A stretch of DNA of 64,000 nucleotides from Tunturiibacter gelidiferens (lineage in GTDB: Bacteria; Acidobacteriota; Terriglobia; Terriglobales; Acidobacteriaceae): the NCBI RefSeq assembly GCF_013410115.1, contig NZ_JACCCV010000002.1, forward strand, positions 1,302,001 through 1,366,000, read 5' to 3'. Both the position numbers and the translations under genes were made by a program. How positions within the stretch are numbered: position 1 is the first letter of the stretch; every line of letters begins with the position of its first letter. Positions 43,880 to 52,124 of this stretch are shown here, piece by piece. The notes beneath the pieces are model-generated. The model did not search any database, had not been told where the DNA came from, and saw only the letters and a program-made list of their open reading frames with translations.

Positions 43880-44596
43880 TTGAAGGTGGCAATGTGTCTT
43901 AAAGCGTTTGTGTTCGGCGTAGCGTTGGCGGCGGTGTGCCCGCTGGCGCACGCGGCTGAGCATGTGACGCTGAAGAACGGGTTCGAGGTGGATTGCGTTC
44001 GGCGGGAGGCGGTTGGGGATAGGGTCCGTCTCTACTTTGTTGAGAAGGGTAAGCCCGCGTCCGATTCGAACTATATGGACGTCGCTTCGGACGCAGTGGT
44101 TCGGGTGGAGATGATCGCGGATTTGCCGGAACCAGTGGCGGAGGTGAAGGCGCCGTCCGCAGTAACGTTGATGACCGCACCGACGAAGGAAGAGATGCAT
44201 GAGATGTTGGCGCATGCGGGAACAGCGCACAACATTGATGAGGATCTGCTGGCGAGTGTGGTGAGGGCAGAGAGTGGCGGACAGGTAAGGGCAGTTTCGC
44301 GGACGGGCGCGCAGGGTTTGATGCAGCTGATGCCAGGGACTGCGAGTGCGATGGGCGTGGAGGATGCGTTTCGTCCGGAGCAGAATATCTCGGGCGGTAC
44401 GGCGTATCTGGATTTGATGCTGACGCGCTATCACGACAATGTGGCGTTGGCACTGGCTGCTTACAACGCCGGGCCGGGTGCGGTGGATAAGTATCACGGG
44501 GTGCCTCCGTATCGCGAGACGCGGGCGTATGTGGCCAGAGTGATTCGCGAGTTCAACCGGCGGAAGCAGATGGCAATGGTCGCTCAGGCACGGTAA
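43880..44596 (+). CDS. Secreted lytic transglycosylase (SLT, GH23)
   Basis: Up to 238 residues. The frame opens with TTG at 43880; an ATG at 43892 (MCLKAFVFGVALAAV) is an equally good start. The signal peptide ends near AHA. The catalytic domain from about residue 105 shows AESGGQVRAVSRTGAQGLMQ with the catalytic Glu, LMPGTAS, and ALAAYNAGPGAV. It cleaves the glycan strand of peptidoglycan in the periplasm. A flippase-like membrane gene follows after 33 bases. Confidence 0.92.
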   Translation: MKVAMCLKAFVFGVALAAVCPLAHAAEHVTLKNGFEVDCVRREAVGDRVRLYFVEKGKPASDSNYMDVASDAVVRVEMIADLPEPVAEVKAPSAVTLMTAPTKEEMHEMLAHAGTAHNIDEDLLASVVRAESGGQVRAVSRTGAQGLMQLMPGTASAMGVEDAFRPEQNISGGTAYLDLMLTRYHDNVALALAAYNAGPGAVDKYHGVPPYRETRAYVARVIREFNRRKQMAMVAQAR

Positions 44597-44629
44597 GACA
44601 GCACAGGCTACAGACCAAGAGAGAGATTG

Positions 44630-45673
44630 ATGACGAAGCGTAATGGAGTGGTGTGGGGAGTCGGCGCAGTCGCGCTGGTGGTGCTGGTGTGGTTGTTTCG
44701 GGCCAAGGTGCAGTTTGACTGGGCCAACTTCTGGCAACAGCTTCGGTATGTGAGCGTGGGACATATCGTTGCGGGTATTGTGCTGATTTACGTTACGTTT
44801 TATCTGCGGGCGGTGCGGTGGTCGGTGTTTCTGTCGCCGACGAAGAAGGTTGCGGCCACTTCCCTGGTGGGTTCGCAGTTTATTGGCTTTACGGCTGTGG
44901 CACTGTTTGGGCGGCTGGCTGATTTCACTCGGCCGTACCTGATATCGCGGCGGGAGAATCTGTCCTTGAGTTCCCAGGTGGCGGTTTGGACGATTGAGCG
45001 AATGTTTGATCTGGGCGCGGCTGCGCTTATCTTTTCTGGAGCGCTGGCGTTTACTCCTAAGGGGCTGCCGCATCATGAGGTGTTCGTGCGGGCAGGCGTG
45101 TTGAGCATGGCGGCGACGCTGGCGATTGCTATCTTTGCGGGTGTGGTGCGGGCGGCGGGTGGGGCGGTGGCGTCATTCGCACGGGGGACGGTGGGGCTGG
45201 TTTCGAAGCCTGCTGGAGAGAGTATTGCTACGAAGATTATCGGGTTCCGGGATGGGCTGAATGCGTTGTCTTCGGCGCGGGACTTTGGTGTGGTGACGCT
45301 GCTGTCGCTGACGATATGGATGATGATCGGGTTCGCTTATTTGGAGACGGCGCATGCGTTTGTGCATACGCCTGAGTTGGCAGGGGTGACGTTTTCGCGG
45401 ACGATGCTGCTGATGGCGGCGAGTATTGGCGGGTCTTTGGTGCAGCTGCCGATCATTGGGTGGTTTACTCAGATTGCGATTACGGCTGCGGCGATGCATA
45501 CGTTTTATGGTGCGCCGATAGAGGCTGCTACGGCTTGCGGAGCGTTACTGCTGGTGGTGACTTTTCTTTGCATCATTCCTACTGGGTTGATTTATTCGCG
45601 GGTGGAGCATGTGAGCTTGAAGAAGGTGGCGCAGGAGAGCGAGGCGGCTGGGGCTGCGGTGGTGGAGGGGTAG
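44630..45673 (+). CDS. Lysylphosphatidylglycerol-synthase-TM / flippase-like membrane protein
   Basis: 347 residues with seven or eight membrane segments. The pattern resembles the LPG_synthase_TM (UPF0104, AglD-like) family: VSVGHIVAGIVLIYVTFYLRAVRW, then ALFGRLADFTRPYLISRRE, noted as diagnostic stretches. These proteins are thought to move or modify lipid-linked substrates; no substrate is evident. It ends 9 bases before repeat C. Confidence 0.85.
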   Translation: MTKRNGVVWGVGAVALVVLVWLFRAKVQFDWANFWQQLRYVSVGHIVAGIVLIYVTFYLRAVRWSVFLSPTKKVAATSLVGSQFIGFTAVALFGRLADFTRPYLISRRENLSLSSQVAVWTIERMFDLGAAALIFSGALAFTPKGLPHHEVFVRAGVLSMAATLAIAIFAGVVRAAGGAVASFARGTVGLVSKPAGESIATKIIGFRDGLNALSSARDFGVVTLLSLTIWMMIGFAYLETAHAFVHTPELAGVTFSRTMLLMAASIGGSLVQLPIIGWFTQIAITAAAMHTFYGAPIEAATACGALLLVVTFLCIIPTGLIYSRVEHVSLKKVAQESEAAGAAVVEG

Positions 45674-45681
45674 AAGGCGAT

Positions 45682-45884
45682 GTCCTGCCGGACGGGCGCC
45701 CTACGCGGGCGGCGGTCACTTCGTGACTTGTGTACCTTTTTGCGGTGAGTGAAGGGCGCTGGCCTCCCGTTGGTCGGCGATCGTGATTCCGACCAACGGG
45801 AGGATCTTTGCTGACGACTTGCCGAGACAGGTATACCCGTCACGAAGTGACCGCCGCCCGCGCAGGGCGCCCGTCTGGCAGGAC
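45682..45884. repeat. Dispersed hairpin repeat, copy C (head-to-head double)
   Basis: The left arm has GCCCTACGCGGGC and GTCACTTCGTGAC. The centre is a perfect inverted pair CCTCCCGTTGGTCGG / CCGACCAACGGGAGG. The right arm has GTCACGAAGTGAC and GCCCGCGCAGGGC and ends in GGCAGGAC. It fills most of the gap before nrdR, beginning 9 bases after the upstream stop codon. Confidence 0.88.
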
Positions 45885-45911
45885 ACGCGCTGCTAGAATC
45901 GATTTATTCCG

Positions 45912-46385
45912 ATGAAGTGCCCCTACTGTGGTTTTGCCCAGGACCGAGTTGTCGATTCACGCGAGAGTAAAGACGCCGATTCGATACGCCGGCGACGGGA
46001 GTGCGAAGGCTGTAACAAGCGATTCACGACGTATGAGCGGATCGACGAGATCCCCTACATGGTGGTGAAAAAAGATGGACGGCGGGAGAAGTTCGACCGG
46101 CAGAAGGTGCTGAGCGGGCTGCTGCATGCTTGCGAAAAGAGGCCGGTCGCCGCTGTGAATCTGGAACGGATCGTAGATGAGACCGAGGCGTATGTGGTCG
46201 ATTCTCCGGAGCGAGAGCGGACGACCAATGAGGTTGGCGAGTTGATTATGTCGCGGCTGAAGGAGATCGATACGGTTGCGTATATTCGGTTCGCGAGTGT
46301 GTATCGGGACTTCAAGGATGTTCGCGAGTTCAAGGAAGAGTTGGAAGAGCTTCTGAATGGAAAAGACCTAAAGAAAAGGCGGTAG
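45912..46385 (+). CDS. nrdR: Transcriptional repressor NrdR
   Basis: 157 residues. The zinc ribbon has MKCPYCG and CEGCNKRFTTYER. An ATP-cone domain follows (about residues 49-140, KKDGRREKFDRQKVLSGL). NrdR represses ribonucleotide reductase genes when bound to dATP. Length and order are standard. The icd-type gene starts 3 bases after its stop codon; NrdR targets are not in the window. Confidence 0.97.
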   Translation: MKCPYCGFAQDRVVDSRESKDADSIRRRRECEGCNKRFTTYERIDEIPYMVVKKDGRREKFDRQKVLSGLLHACEKRPVAAVNLERIVDETEAYVVDSPERERTTNEVGELIMSRLKEIDTVAYIRFASVYRDFKDVREFKEELEELLNGKDLKKRR

Positions 46386-46388
46386 GGA

Positions 46389-47435
46389 ATGACGGCAACG
46401 AAGAAGACGCACAGGATTACTTTGATTGCGGGAGATGGGATTGGCCCGGAGGTCTCTGGCGCGGTGGTGAAGATTCTTGAGGCCGCGGGTGCGGCGACGG
46501 GTGTGGCGTTTGACTGGCACCCATATGACGCGGGGGCGAATGCGTTCGAGAAGACGGGTGAGTACATTCCGAAGGTGTTGTATGACTCGATCGAGAAGAA
46601 TCGCGTGGCGCTGAAGGGGCCGGTGACTACGCCGGTTGGTGGAGGGTTCGCTTCGATCAACGTGACGCTGCGAAAGAAGTTTGAGCTGTTTGCGAACTTT
46701 CGGCCGGTGAAGAATCTGCCGGGTTTGAAGACGAAGTATCCTGGGCTGGATCTCGTGATTGTGCGCGAGAATATGGAGGATCTGTACGCTGGCCTCGAGC
46801 ATGAGGTGGTGCCGGGGGTGGTGCAGGCTCTGAAGATTATTACCGAGAAGGGTTCGACACGGATTGCGAAGTTTGCGTTTGACTATGCGCGGAAGCATGG
46901 GCGGAAGAAAATTCATGCGATCCATAAAGCGAACATCATGAAGCTGTCCGATGGCCTGTTTCTTCGGTGCTGTCAGACGGTCGGGAAGGATTTTCCGGAG
47001 ATCGCGTACCACGAGCACATTGTTGATAACACATGTATGCAGTTGGTGATGAATCCTTATCAGTACGACATTTTGCTGACTGAGAATTTGTATGGGGATA
47101 TTCTGAGCGACCTTTGCAGTGCGTTTGTGGGTGGGCTTGGGTTGGTGCCAGGGGCGAACCTGGGGACGGAGTGCGCGATCTTTGAGGCGGTGCATGGGTC
47201 GGCTCCTGATATTGCGGGAAAAGATATGGCGAATCCGACTGCCCTGCTGCAGAGCGCGGTGCTGATGCTTCACCACATCGATGAGCCAGCGACGGCAGAG
47301 CGCGTGCAGGCTGGGCTGGAGCAGGTCTATCGCGAAGGAAAGACACTGACGAAGGATGTTGGCGGCACGAGCGGGACGAAGGCGTTTGCGGATGCAGTGG
47401 TGGAGGCGATGGAAGCTCCAGTGGCGGCGGCTTAA
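46389..47435 (+). CDS. NAD-dependent isocitrate dehydrogenase
   Basis: 348 residues of the beta-decarboxylating dehydrogenase family. Substrate-binding residues lie in INVTLRKKFELFANFRPV. RENMEDLYAGLEHEV, IHKANIMKLSDGLF and HGSAPDIAGKDMANPTA are the other hallmarks. The Asp after AGK and the YAGLEHE segment favour the NAD-linked isocitrate dehydrogenase (IDH3-like) over isopropylmalate dehydrogenase. It acts in the citric-acid cycle. It is cotranscribed with nrdR by position, an unrelated pairing. Confidence 0.85.
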   Translation: MTATKKTHRITLIAGDGIGPEVSGAVVKILEAAGAATGVAFDWHPYDAGANAFEKTGEYIPKVLYDSIEKNRVALKGPVTTPVGGGFASINVTLRKKFELFANFRPVKNLPGLKTKYPGLDLVIVRENMEDLYAGLEHEVVPGVVQALKIITEKGSTRIAKFAFDYARKHGRKKIHAIHKANIMKLSDGLFLRCCQTVGKDFPEIAYHEHIVDNTCMQLVMNPYQYDILLTENLYGDILSDLCSAFVGGLGLVPGANLGTECAIFEAVHGSAPDIAGKDMANPTALLQSAVLMLHHIDEPATAERVQAGLEQVYREGKTLTKDVGGTSGTKAFADAVVEAMEAPVAAA

Positions 47436-47494
47436 GTCTGGGTGTTTGATGCAACTCTGAGGTTCTCAACAAAGGGTCGGTTGTGTGAGGTGGT

Positions 47495-48298
47495 ATGAGG
47501 CGGATTTGTGGTTGGTTGATGGCCGCCGCGATTGCAGCGGCAGGGTTGAGCGGATGTAAGCCGAGTGACGCAGTGAAGCATAGCGGGGATGGAAACACGG
47601 CGACGGTGCCGACCACTCCTCCGGCTTCGACTGTTCAGTTCGACAAGGCGACTCTGGGAATGGTGACTGGAACAATCCGTTTTGTTGGGAAGACCGCGGA
47701 GCCTGTGAAGATCGATATGTCGATGGATCCAGTTTGCTCGATGACTGCGGGAGACAACTTTGCGGAGCAGTATGCGGTGAAGGGTGGCAAGCTCGGGAAT
47801 GTGTACGTGTATATCAAGAGCGGGCCTCCGGCTGCGATGCTGGCGGGTGGGCCGACGCCTGCTCCGGTGGTGCTGGACCAGGTGGGATGCAAGTATGTGC
47901 CGCATGTGATCGCAGTGGTGCGGGGCGGGTCGGTGGAGTTCAGGAACTCAGACTCGACGATGCACAACATTCATACGATGCCGACGGTGGTGGGAAGTCA
48001 GCCGATCGATATCTCGCAGGGGCCGAAGGGCGCGCCGCAGGTGAAGCAGTTCAATCAGCCGGAGGTGATGATTCCGGTGCGATGCAATAACCATCCCTGG
48101 ATGAACGCGTTTATCAATGTGTCGGCGACGCCGTTTTTTGCGGTGACGGATGCCGATGGACATTTTGGGATCACTGGATTGCCGGCGGGGACGTATACTT
48201 TGGCGGCGGTGCACGAGAAGCTCGGCGAGCAGACGATGACGGTGACGGTTGAGCCGAAGGGAACGACGAAGGCGGACTTCAGTTTCAGCGTGAAGTAG
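47495..48298 (+). CDS. Lipoprotein with cupredoxin-like and carboxypeptidase-regulatory-like domains
   Basis: 267 residues. The lipobox LSGC at about residues 20-23 indicates a lipid-anchored envelope protein. A first domain has MDPVCSM. The middle has HNIH and RCNNHPWM, the ligand order (His, Cys, His, Met) of a type 1 copper site. The end (DADGHFGITGLPAGTYTL) is a carboxypeptidase-regulatory-like beta sandwich. Such proteins are frequent in Acidobacteriota; electron transfer is plausible but unproven. A small membrane gene follows. Confidence 0.7.
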   Translation: MRRICGWLMAAAIAAAGLSGCKPSDAVKHSGDGNTATVPTTPPASTVQFDKATLGMVTGTIRFVGKTAEPVKIDMSMDPVCSMTAGDNFAEQYAVKGGKLGNVYVYIKSGPPAAMLAGGPTPAPVVLDQVGCKYVPHVIAVVRGGSVEFRNSDSTMHNIHTMPTVVGSQPIDISQGPKGAPQVKQFNQPEVMIPVRCNNHPWMNAFINVSATPFFAVTDADGHFGITGLPAGTYTLAAVHEKLGEQTMTVTVEPKGTTKADFSFSVK

Positions 48299-48341
48299 AA
48301 GTTGATCGCGAAAAAAATCAAAGGACAGCTACGGAGGCGGG

Positions 48342-48707
48342 ATGATTGCAGGATTGGCGGTGTTGGCGGCACAGCATTCGGCGCAGTTTACGGTTGATTT
48401 GGCCTTCGTGGTACATGCGCTGCCGCTTTGGTTTCTGGTGTTTGCTCTGTTTCTGCCACGGCTGGCGATGGTCGTGGCTTGGTTTCAGGGGTTGCTGGGG
48501 CCGTTTCACTTCGATCTGACACCACCACACTTCCAGGGCTTGGTTCCTCTGCTTTTCTGGCTACTGCTGCCAAGGGCGCTGGTGCTGTATCTGATCTATC
48601 AGGATCAGGGGATTCACTTCTGGTTTCTGCTCCATCTGCTGGTGGCCTTGTTGGTGTGGGCGGGCGGTGGGCACCGGATGACGCGCTCGCGGCGGCGGGA
48701 TAATTAG
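48342..48707 (+). CDS. Small hypothetical membrane protein
   Basis: 121 residues with three hydrophobic helices (LPLWFLVFALFLPRLAMVV, GLVPLLFWLLLPRALVLYL, FWFLLHLLVALLVWAGGG) and a basic tail. No family is recognised. It lies 43 bases after the copper-site lipoprotein gene and may belong to the same transcript. Repeat D begins 6 bases after its stop codon. Confidence 0.6.
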   Translation: MIAGLAVLAAQHSAQFTVDLAFVVHALPLWFLVFALFLPRLAMVVAWFQGLLGPFHFDLTPPHFQGLVPLLFWLLLPRALVLYLIYQDQGIHFWFLLHLLVALLVWAGGGHRMTRSRRRDN

Positions 48708-48712
48708 AGGCC

Positions 48713-48808
48713 CGTCCTGCCGGACGGGCCTCCTGCGCGGAGGGCGGTTACTTCGTGACTTGTATACCTTTTTTGTTGAGTTTTCCGCTTGGTCCTTCCG
48801 TTGGTCGG
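48713..48808 (+). repeat. Dispersed hairpin repeat, copy D
   Basis: Single arm directly after the stop codon of the small membrane gene. It contains CCTCCTGCGCGGAGG (perfect 5-bp stem), GTTACTTCGTGAC (one G-T wobble) followed by TATACCTTTTTT, and CTTCCGTTGGTCGG. The T-run suggests that this copy can act as a terminator. Confidence 0.88.
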
Positions 48809-48854
48809 CTTATGGGTGAGTGACGGTGTTCGGCCGGCGCGTTATTCTTAGTGG

Positions 48855-49976
48855 ATGGAACGACGCAGGGTTGGCATTCTTGGCGCGACCGGAATGGTCG
48901 GGCAGCGATTCATTCAACTTTTGAGCAATCATCCGTGGTTCGAGATTGCGTGGCTGGCGGCGAGCGATCGCAGCTCTGGGAAGACGTACGCCGATGCTTG
49001 CAGGTGGAAGCTGGATACTCCACTGCCAAAGCGAATCGCGGCGATGACGTTGCAGCCAAATGTTCCTGAGGGCTCGGCGATTGAGCTGCCAAAGATTATC
49101 TTTGCCGCGCTGGATGCGGATATTGCGCGGGAGCTGGAGCCGCAGTTTGCGGCAGCGGGATGCGCGGTGATTTCGAACTCCAGCGCGTTTCGGATGACGG
49201 CGGATGTGCCGTTGGTGGTGCCTGAGGTGAATGCGGATCATCTTGCGCTGCTGGAGACGCAGAGTTGGCGGAAGGAGCATGGCGGGCGTGGTGGATATAT
49301 CGTCACAAATCCTAACTGCAGCGCGATTGGGCTGGTGCTGGCGCTGAAGCCGCTTGAAGAGAAGTTTGGCATTGAGAGCTTGTTCGTTTCGACGATGCAG
49401 GCGGTAAGCGGCGCGGGCTATCCGGGGGTGGCATCGCTCGACATTCTGGGGAACGTTGTGCCGTTCATCAAGAATGAAGAGGAGAAGCTGCAGGAAGAGG
49501 TCGGCAAGCTGCTGGGGGAGCGCAAGGGCTCGAAGATCGAGTTGCTGGATGCGAAGGTGAGCGCGCATTGCAACCGGGTGGCGGTGGAGGATGGACATAC
49601 GGAGTGCGTGAGCATCAAGCTGAAGAAGAAGGCTACGCGCGAGGAGATTCTGGCGGCGTGGAAAGAGTTTTTGCCGCTGGAGGGACAACATCTGCCGACC
49701 GCTCCTGATCAGCCGGTGGAGTATGCCGAGGGAGTGGACCGGCCGCAGCCTCGGCTGGACAGGATGCGCGGGCATGGGATGGCGGCGACGGTGGGACGTT
49801 TGCGCGAGTGCACTTTGTTGGATTGGAAGTTTGTGGTGTTGTCGCACAATACGATTCGCGGAGCCGCAGGCGCGGCGGTGTTGAACGCGGAGGTGCTGGC
49901 GTTGTTGGGCAAACTGGATAAGTTGGGCGTTCCATTGGAGAGGTTTTCGGCCAGGGCCGTGGCGGTGACGGCTTGA
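48855..49976 (+). CDS. asd: Aspartate-semialdehyde dehydrogenase (fungal/archaeal type)
   Basis: 373 residues. The NADP-binding start is VGILGATGMVGQRFIQLL. The catalytic Cys lies in NPNCSAIGL. The catalytic His and Arg segments are KVSAHCNRVAVEDGHT. Length and the NPNCSAIG form fit the yeast/archaeal subfamily rather than the E. coli one. The product feeds threonine and lysine synthesis. The lysC start overlaps its stop codon. Confidence 0.94.
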   Translation: MERRRVGILGATGMVGQRFIQLLSNHPWFEIAWLAASDRSSGKTYADACRWKLDTPLPKRIAAMTLQPNVPEGSAIELPKIIFAALDADIARELEPQFAAAGCAVISNSSAFRMTADVPLVVPEVNADHLALLETQSWRKEHGGRGGYIVTNPNCSAIGLVLALKPLEEKFGIESLFVSTMQAVSGAGYPGVASLDILGNVVPFIKNEEEKLQEEVGKLLGERKGSKIELLDAKVSAHCNRVAVEDGHTECVSIKLKKKATREEILAAWKEFLPLEGQHLPTAPDQPVEYAEGVDRPQPRLDRMRGHGMAATVGRLRECTLLDWKFVVLSHNTIRGAAGAAVLNAEVLALLGKLDKLGVPLERFSARAVAVTA

Positions 49977-51406
49977 GTGTAGCGCGAGAGAAGCTGGTCG
50001 TGATGAAGTTTGGCGGCACGTCGGTGGAAGATGCGCCGGCCATGAAGCGGACTGCGGCGATCGTTCGCGGACGACGGGAGAAGGGGCTGGAGGCTGTCGT
50101 TGTGGTATCGGCGATGGCGAAGGTGACGGATCTGTTGTTGTCTGCTGCGTCTGCGGCTGGACGCGGTGACAAGGCTGGGTCGCTGGCGATTGGCGCTCGG
50201 TTGAGGCACCGGCATATCGATACGTCGACCGCGTTGCTTGAGGGGGAGCGGTGCGTTCGAGTTCAGCAGATGTTGCACCAGGAGTTCGATGCGCTGGACG
50301 ATCTGCTGCGTGGAATCGCGGCGGTGGGAGAGCTGACTCCGCGTACGAATGATCTGGTGGTGAGCTTTGGCGAGAGGCTGTCGAGCAGGATGATGGCGGA
50401 AGCGCTGGATCAGCACGGGCTGCAGGGCGCACATGTCGACGCTCGAAGCTGCATTATTACCGATGCAAGCTATGGCAAGGCGGTGCCGCAGGATGCAGCG
50501 ATTGAAGCGAAGCTGGCGGAGATTGTTTTGCCGCTGGTTGCAGTTGGAAAGACGCCGGTGATGGGCGGATTTATCGGATCGACGGCGGAGGGTGTGACCA
50601 CTACGCTGGGGCGTGGGGGGAGTGACTTCACCGCTGCGCTGGTGGGTGGCGGGATGCATGCGGGCGCGATTGAGATCTGGACCGACGTGAATGGAATTAT
50701 GACGACCGATCCTCGGATATGCCCGGATGCGCTGCGGGTGAAGACGATCAGCTTTGAAGAGGCGGCTGAACTGGCTTACTTCGGCGCGAAGGTGCTGCAT
50801 CCGGCGACGATCTTGCCCGCAGTGCAGAAGAGCATTCCGGTGTGGGTGCTGAACTCGCGCAATGCGGAGAATGAAGGCACGAAGATTACAGCGATGGCGG
50901 CGAAGTGCGCGAGTCCGTTCAAAAGCATCGCGGCGAAGAAGCGGTTGACGATTATTGATGTCGTCGCGAGTCGGATGTTGATGTCGCATGGGTATCTGAA
51001 GGCTGTGTTTGATGTCTTTGATAAGTGGAAGTGCGCCATTGATATGGTCTCGACGAGTGAGGTGAGTATCTCGCTGACGGTGGACAGCAATCAGCAACTG
51101 CCGGAGATCTGCGCGGAGCTGGCGAAGATTGCGGACGTGAAGATGGAGGGGCACAAGGCCCTGGTCTGCCTGGTGGGAGAGGATATTCGTGGACACAATG
51201 GCATTGCAGGCCAGGTATTTTCGGCGATCAGCCATGTGAATGTGCGGATGATCTCGCAGGGAGCGAGCGAGATCAATATGAGTTTCATGATCGATGAAGA
51301 GGATGTAGAGGAGGCGGTGCGCAGTTTGCACAACCACTTCTTTGCGAACCCGGATGAGACGGTGTTCGATGTTGCGAACAGGGTTCAGCTAGAGAGCAAG
51401 GCTTAG
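49973..51406 (+). CDS. lysC: Aspartate kinase
   Basis: 477 residues from a TTG that overlaps the asd stop codon (TTGA), so translation is probably coupled. The kinase domain opens VVMKFGGTSVEDA and contains TLGRGGSDFTAAL and TDVNGIMTTDPR. Two C-terminal ACT domains (about 320-470, LTIIDVVASRMLM and ALVCLVGEDIRG) suggest feedback control by lysine or threonine. It commits aspartate to the lysine/threonine pathway. Confidence 0.95.
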   Translation: MSVAREKLVVMKFGGTSVEDAPAMKRTAAIVRGRREKGLEAVVVVSAMAKVTDLLLSAASAAGRGDKAGSLAIGARLRHRHIDTSTALLEGERCVRVQQMLHQEFDALDDLLRGIAAVGELTPRTNDLVVSFGERLSSRMMAEALDQHGLQGAHVDARSCIITDASYGKAVPQDAAIEAKLAEIVLPLVAVGKTPVMGGFIGSTAEGVTTTLGRGGSDFTAALVGGGMHAGAIEIWTDVNGIMTTDPRICPDALRVKTISFEEAAELAYFGAKVLHPATILPAVQKSIPVWVLNSRNAENEGTKITAMAAKCASPFKSIAAKKRLTIIDVVASRMLMSHGYLKAVFDVFDKWKCAIDMVSTSEVSISLTVDSNQQLPEICAELAKIADVKMEGHKALVCLVGEDIRGHNGIAGQVFSAISHVNVRMISQGASEINMSFMIDEEDVEEAVRSLHNHFFANPDETVFDVANRVQLESKA

Positions 51407-51416
51407 AAAGGCATAC

Positions 51417-52103
51417 ATGCGGGTTCTGGTTTTGGGGATGGGGAAGACAGGCAAGCTGGTGGCATCGGTTGCGGCGGAACGTGGGCATAGTGTGAATGTG
51501 CTGGACGCGAAGGAGAATGCGGGAGCCTCGGCGCTGACACCACCGTTTGTTTCGGGGTTCGATGTGGTTATTGATTTCACTACGCCAGAGGCGGCGGTTC
51601 AGAATATGCGGGCTTGCCTGGCGACGGGCGCAAAGATGGTGATTGGGACGACGGGATGGTATGACAAGCTGACGGATATGAAGTCGTTGGCGGAGCGGAA
51701 ACAGGCGGGATTGTTGTATGGAACGAACTTTTCCATCGGTGTGCAGGTGATGCTGCGCCTCGCAAAGACGATGGGGGAAGATCTGAAGAAGGCGGGGTAT
51801 GCGTTTTCGATCGCGGAGACGCATCATGCGAGCAAGCTGGATTCGCCCTCTGGCACCGCGATAAGTTTGTCTAAGGTTGTGGAGGCTGCGACTGGTGCGA
51901 CTGCGGTGCCGGTTGAGTCGAAGCGTGACGGCGATGTGATGGGACTGCATTCGCTGATTGCTGCGAGCGACGCAGACCGTCTGGTGCTGACGCATGAGGC
52001 GTTTTCGCGACGGGGATTTGCCGAGGGCGCGGTGCGAGCAGCGGAGTGGTTGTCGTCGCGGTCCGGATGCTACGACTTCCAGAGTGTTTTTAACGAGATT
52101 TAG
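51417..52103 (+). CDS. dapB: 4-hydroxy-tetrahydrodipicolinate reductase
   Basis: 228 residues. The nucleotide-binding start is LVLGMGKTGKLVASVA. The family signature is ETHHASKLDSPSGTAI, with catalytic His and Lys. GTTGWYDKL is also typical. It is shorter than E. coli DapB (about 270) but of usual size for several phyla. It starts 10 bases after lysC, within the lysine operon. Confidence 0.94.
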   Translation: MRVLVLGMGKTGKLVASVAAERGHSVNVLDAKENAGASALTPPFVSGFDVVIDFTTPEAAVQNMRACLATGAKMVIGTTGWYDKLTDMKSLAERKQAGLLYGTNFSIGVQVMLRLAKTMGEDLKKAGYAFSIAETHHASKLDSPSGTAISLSKVVEAATGATAVPVESKRDGDVMGLHSLIAASDADRLVLTHEAFSRRGFAEGAVRAAEWLSSRSGCYDFQSVFNEI

Positions 52104-52124
52104 TTGGTGTTGCGAGGAGATGTT

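Noticed and set aside
48810-51995. Long minus-strand ORFs opposite asd, lysC and dapB.
   Set aside because: The plus-strand genes have complete catalytic motifs; the opposite frames show Arg/His-rich shadow sequence.
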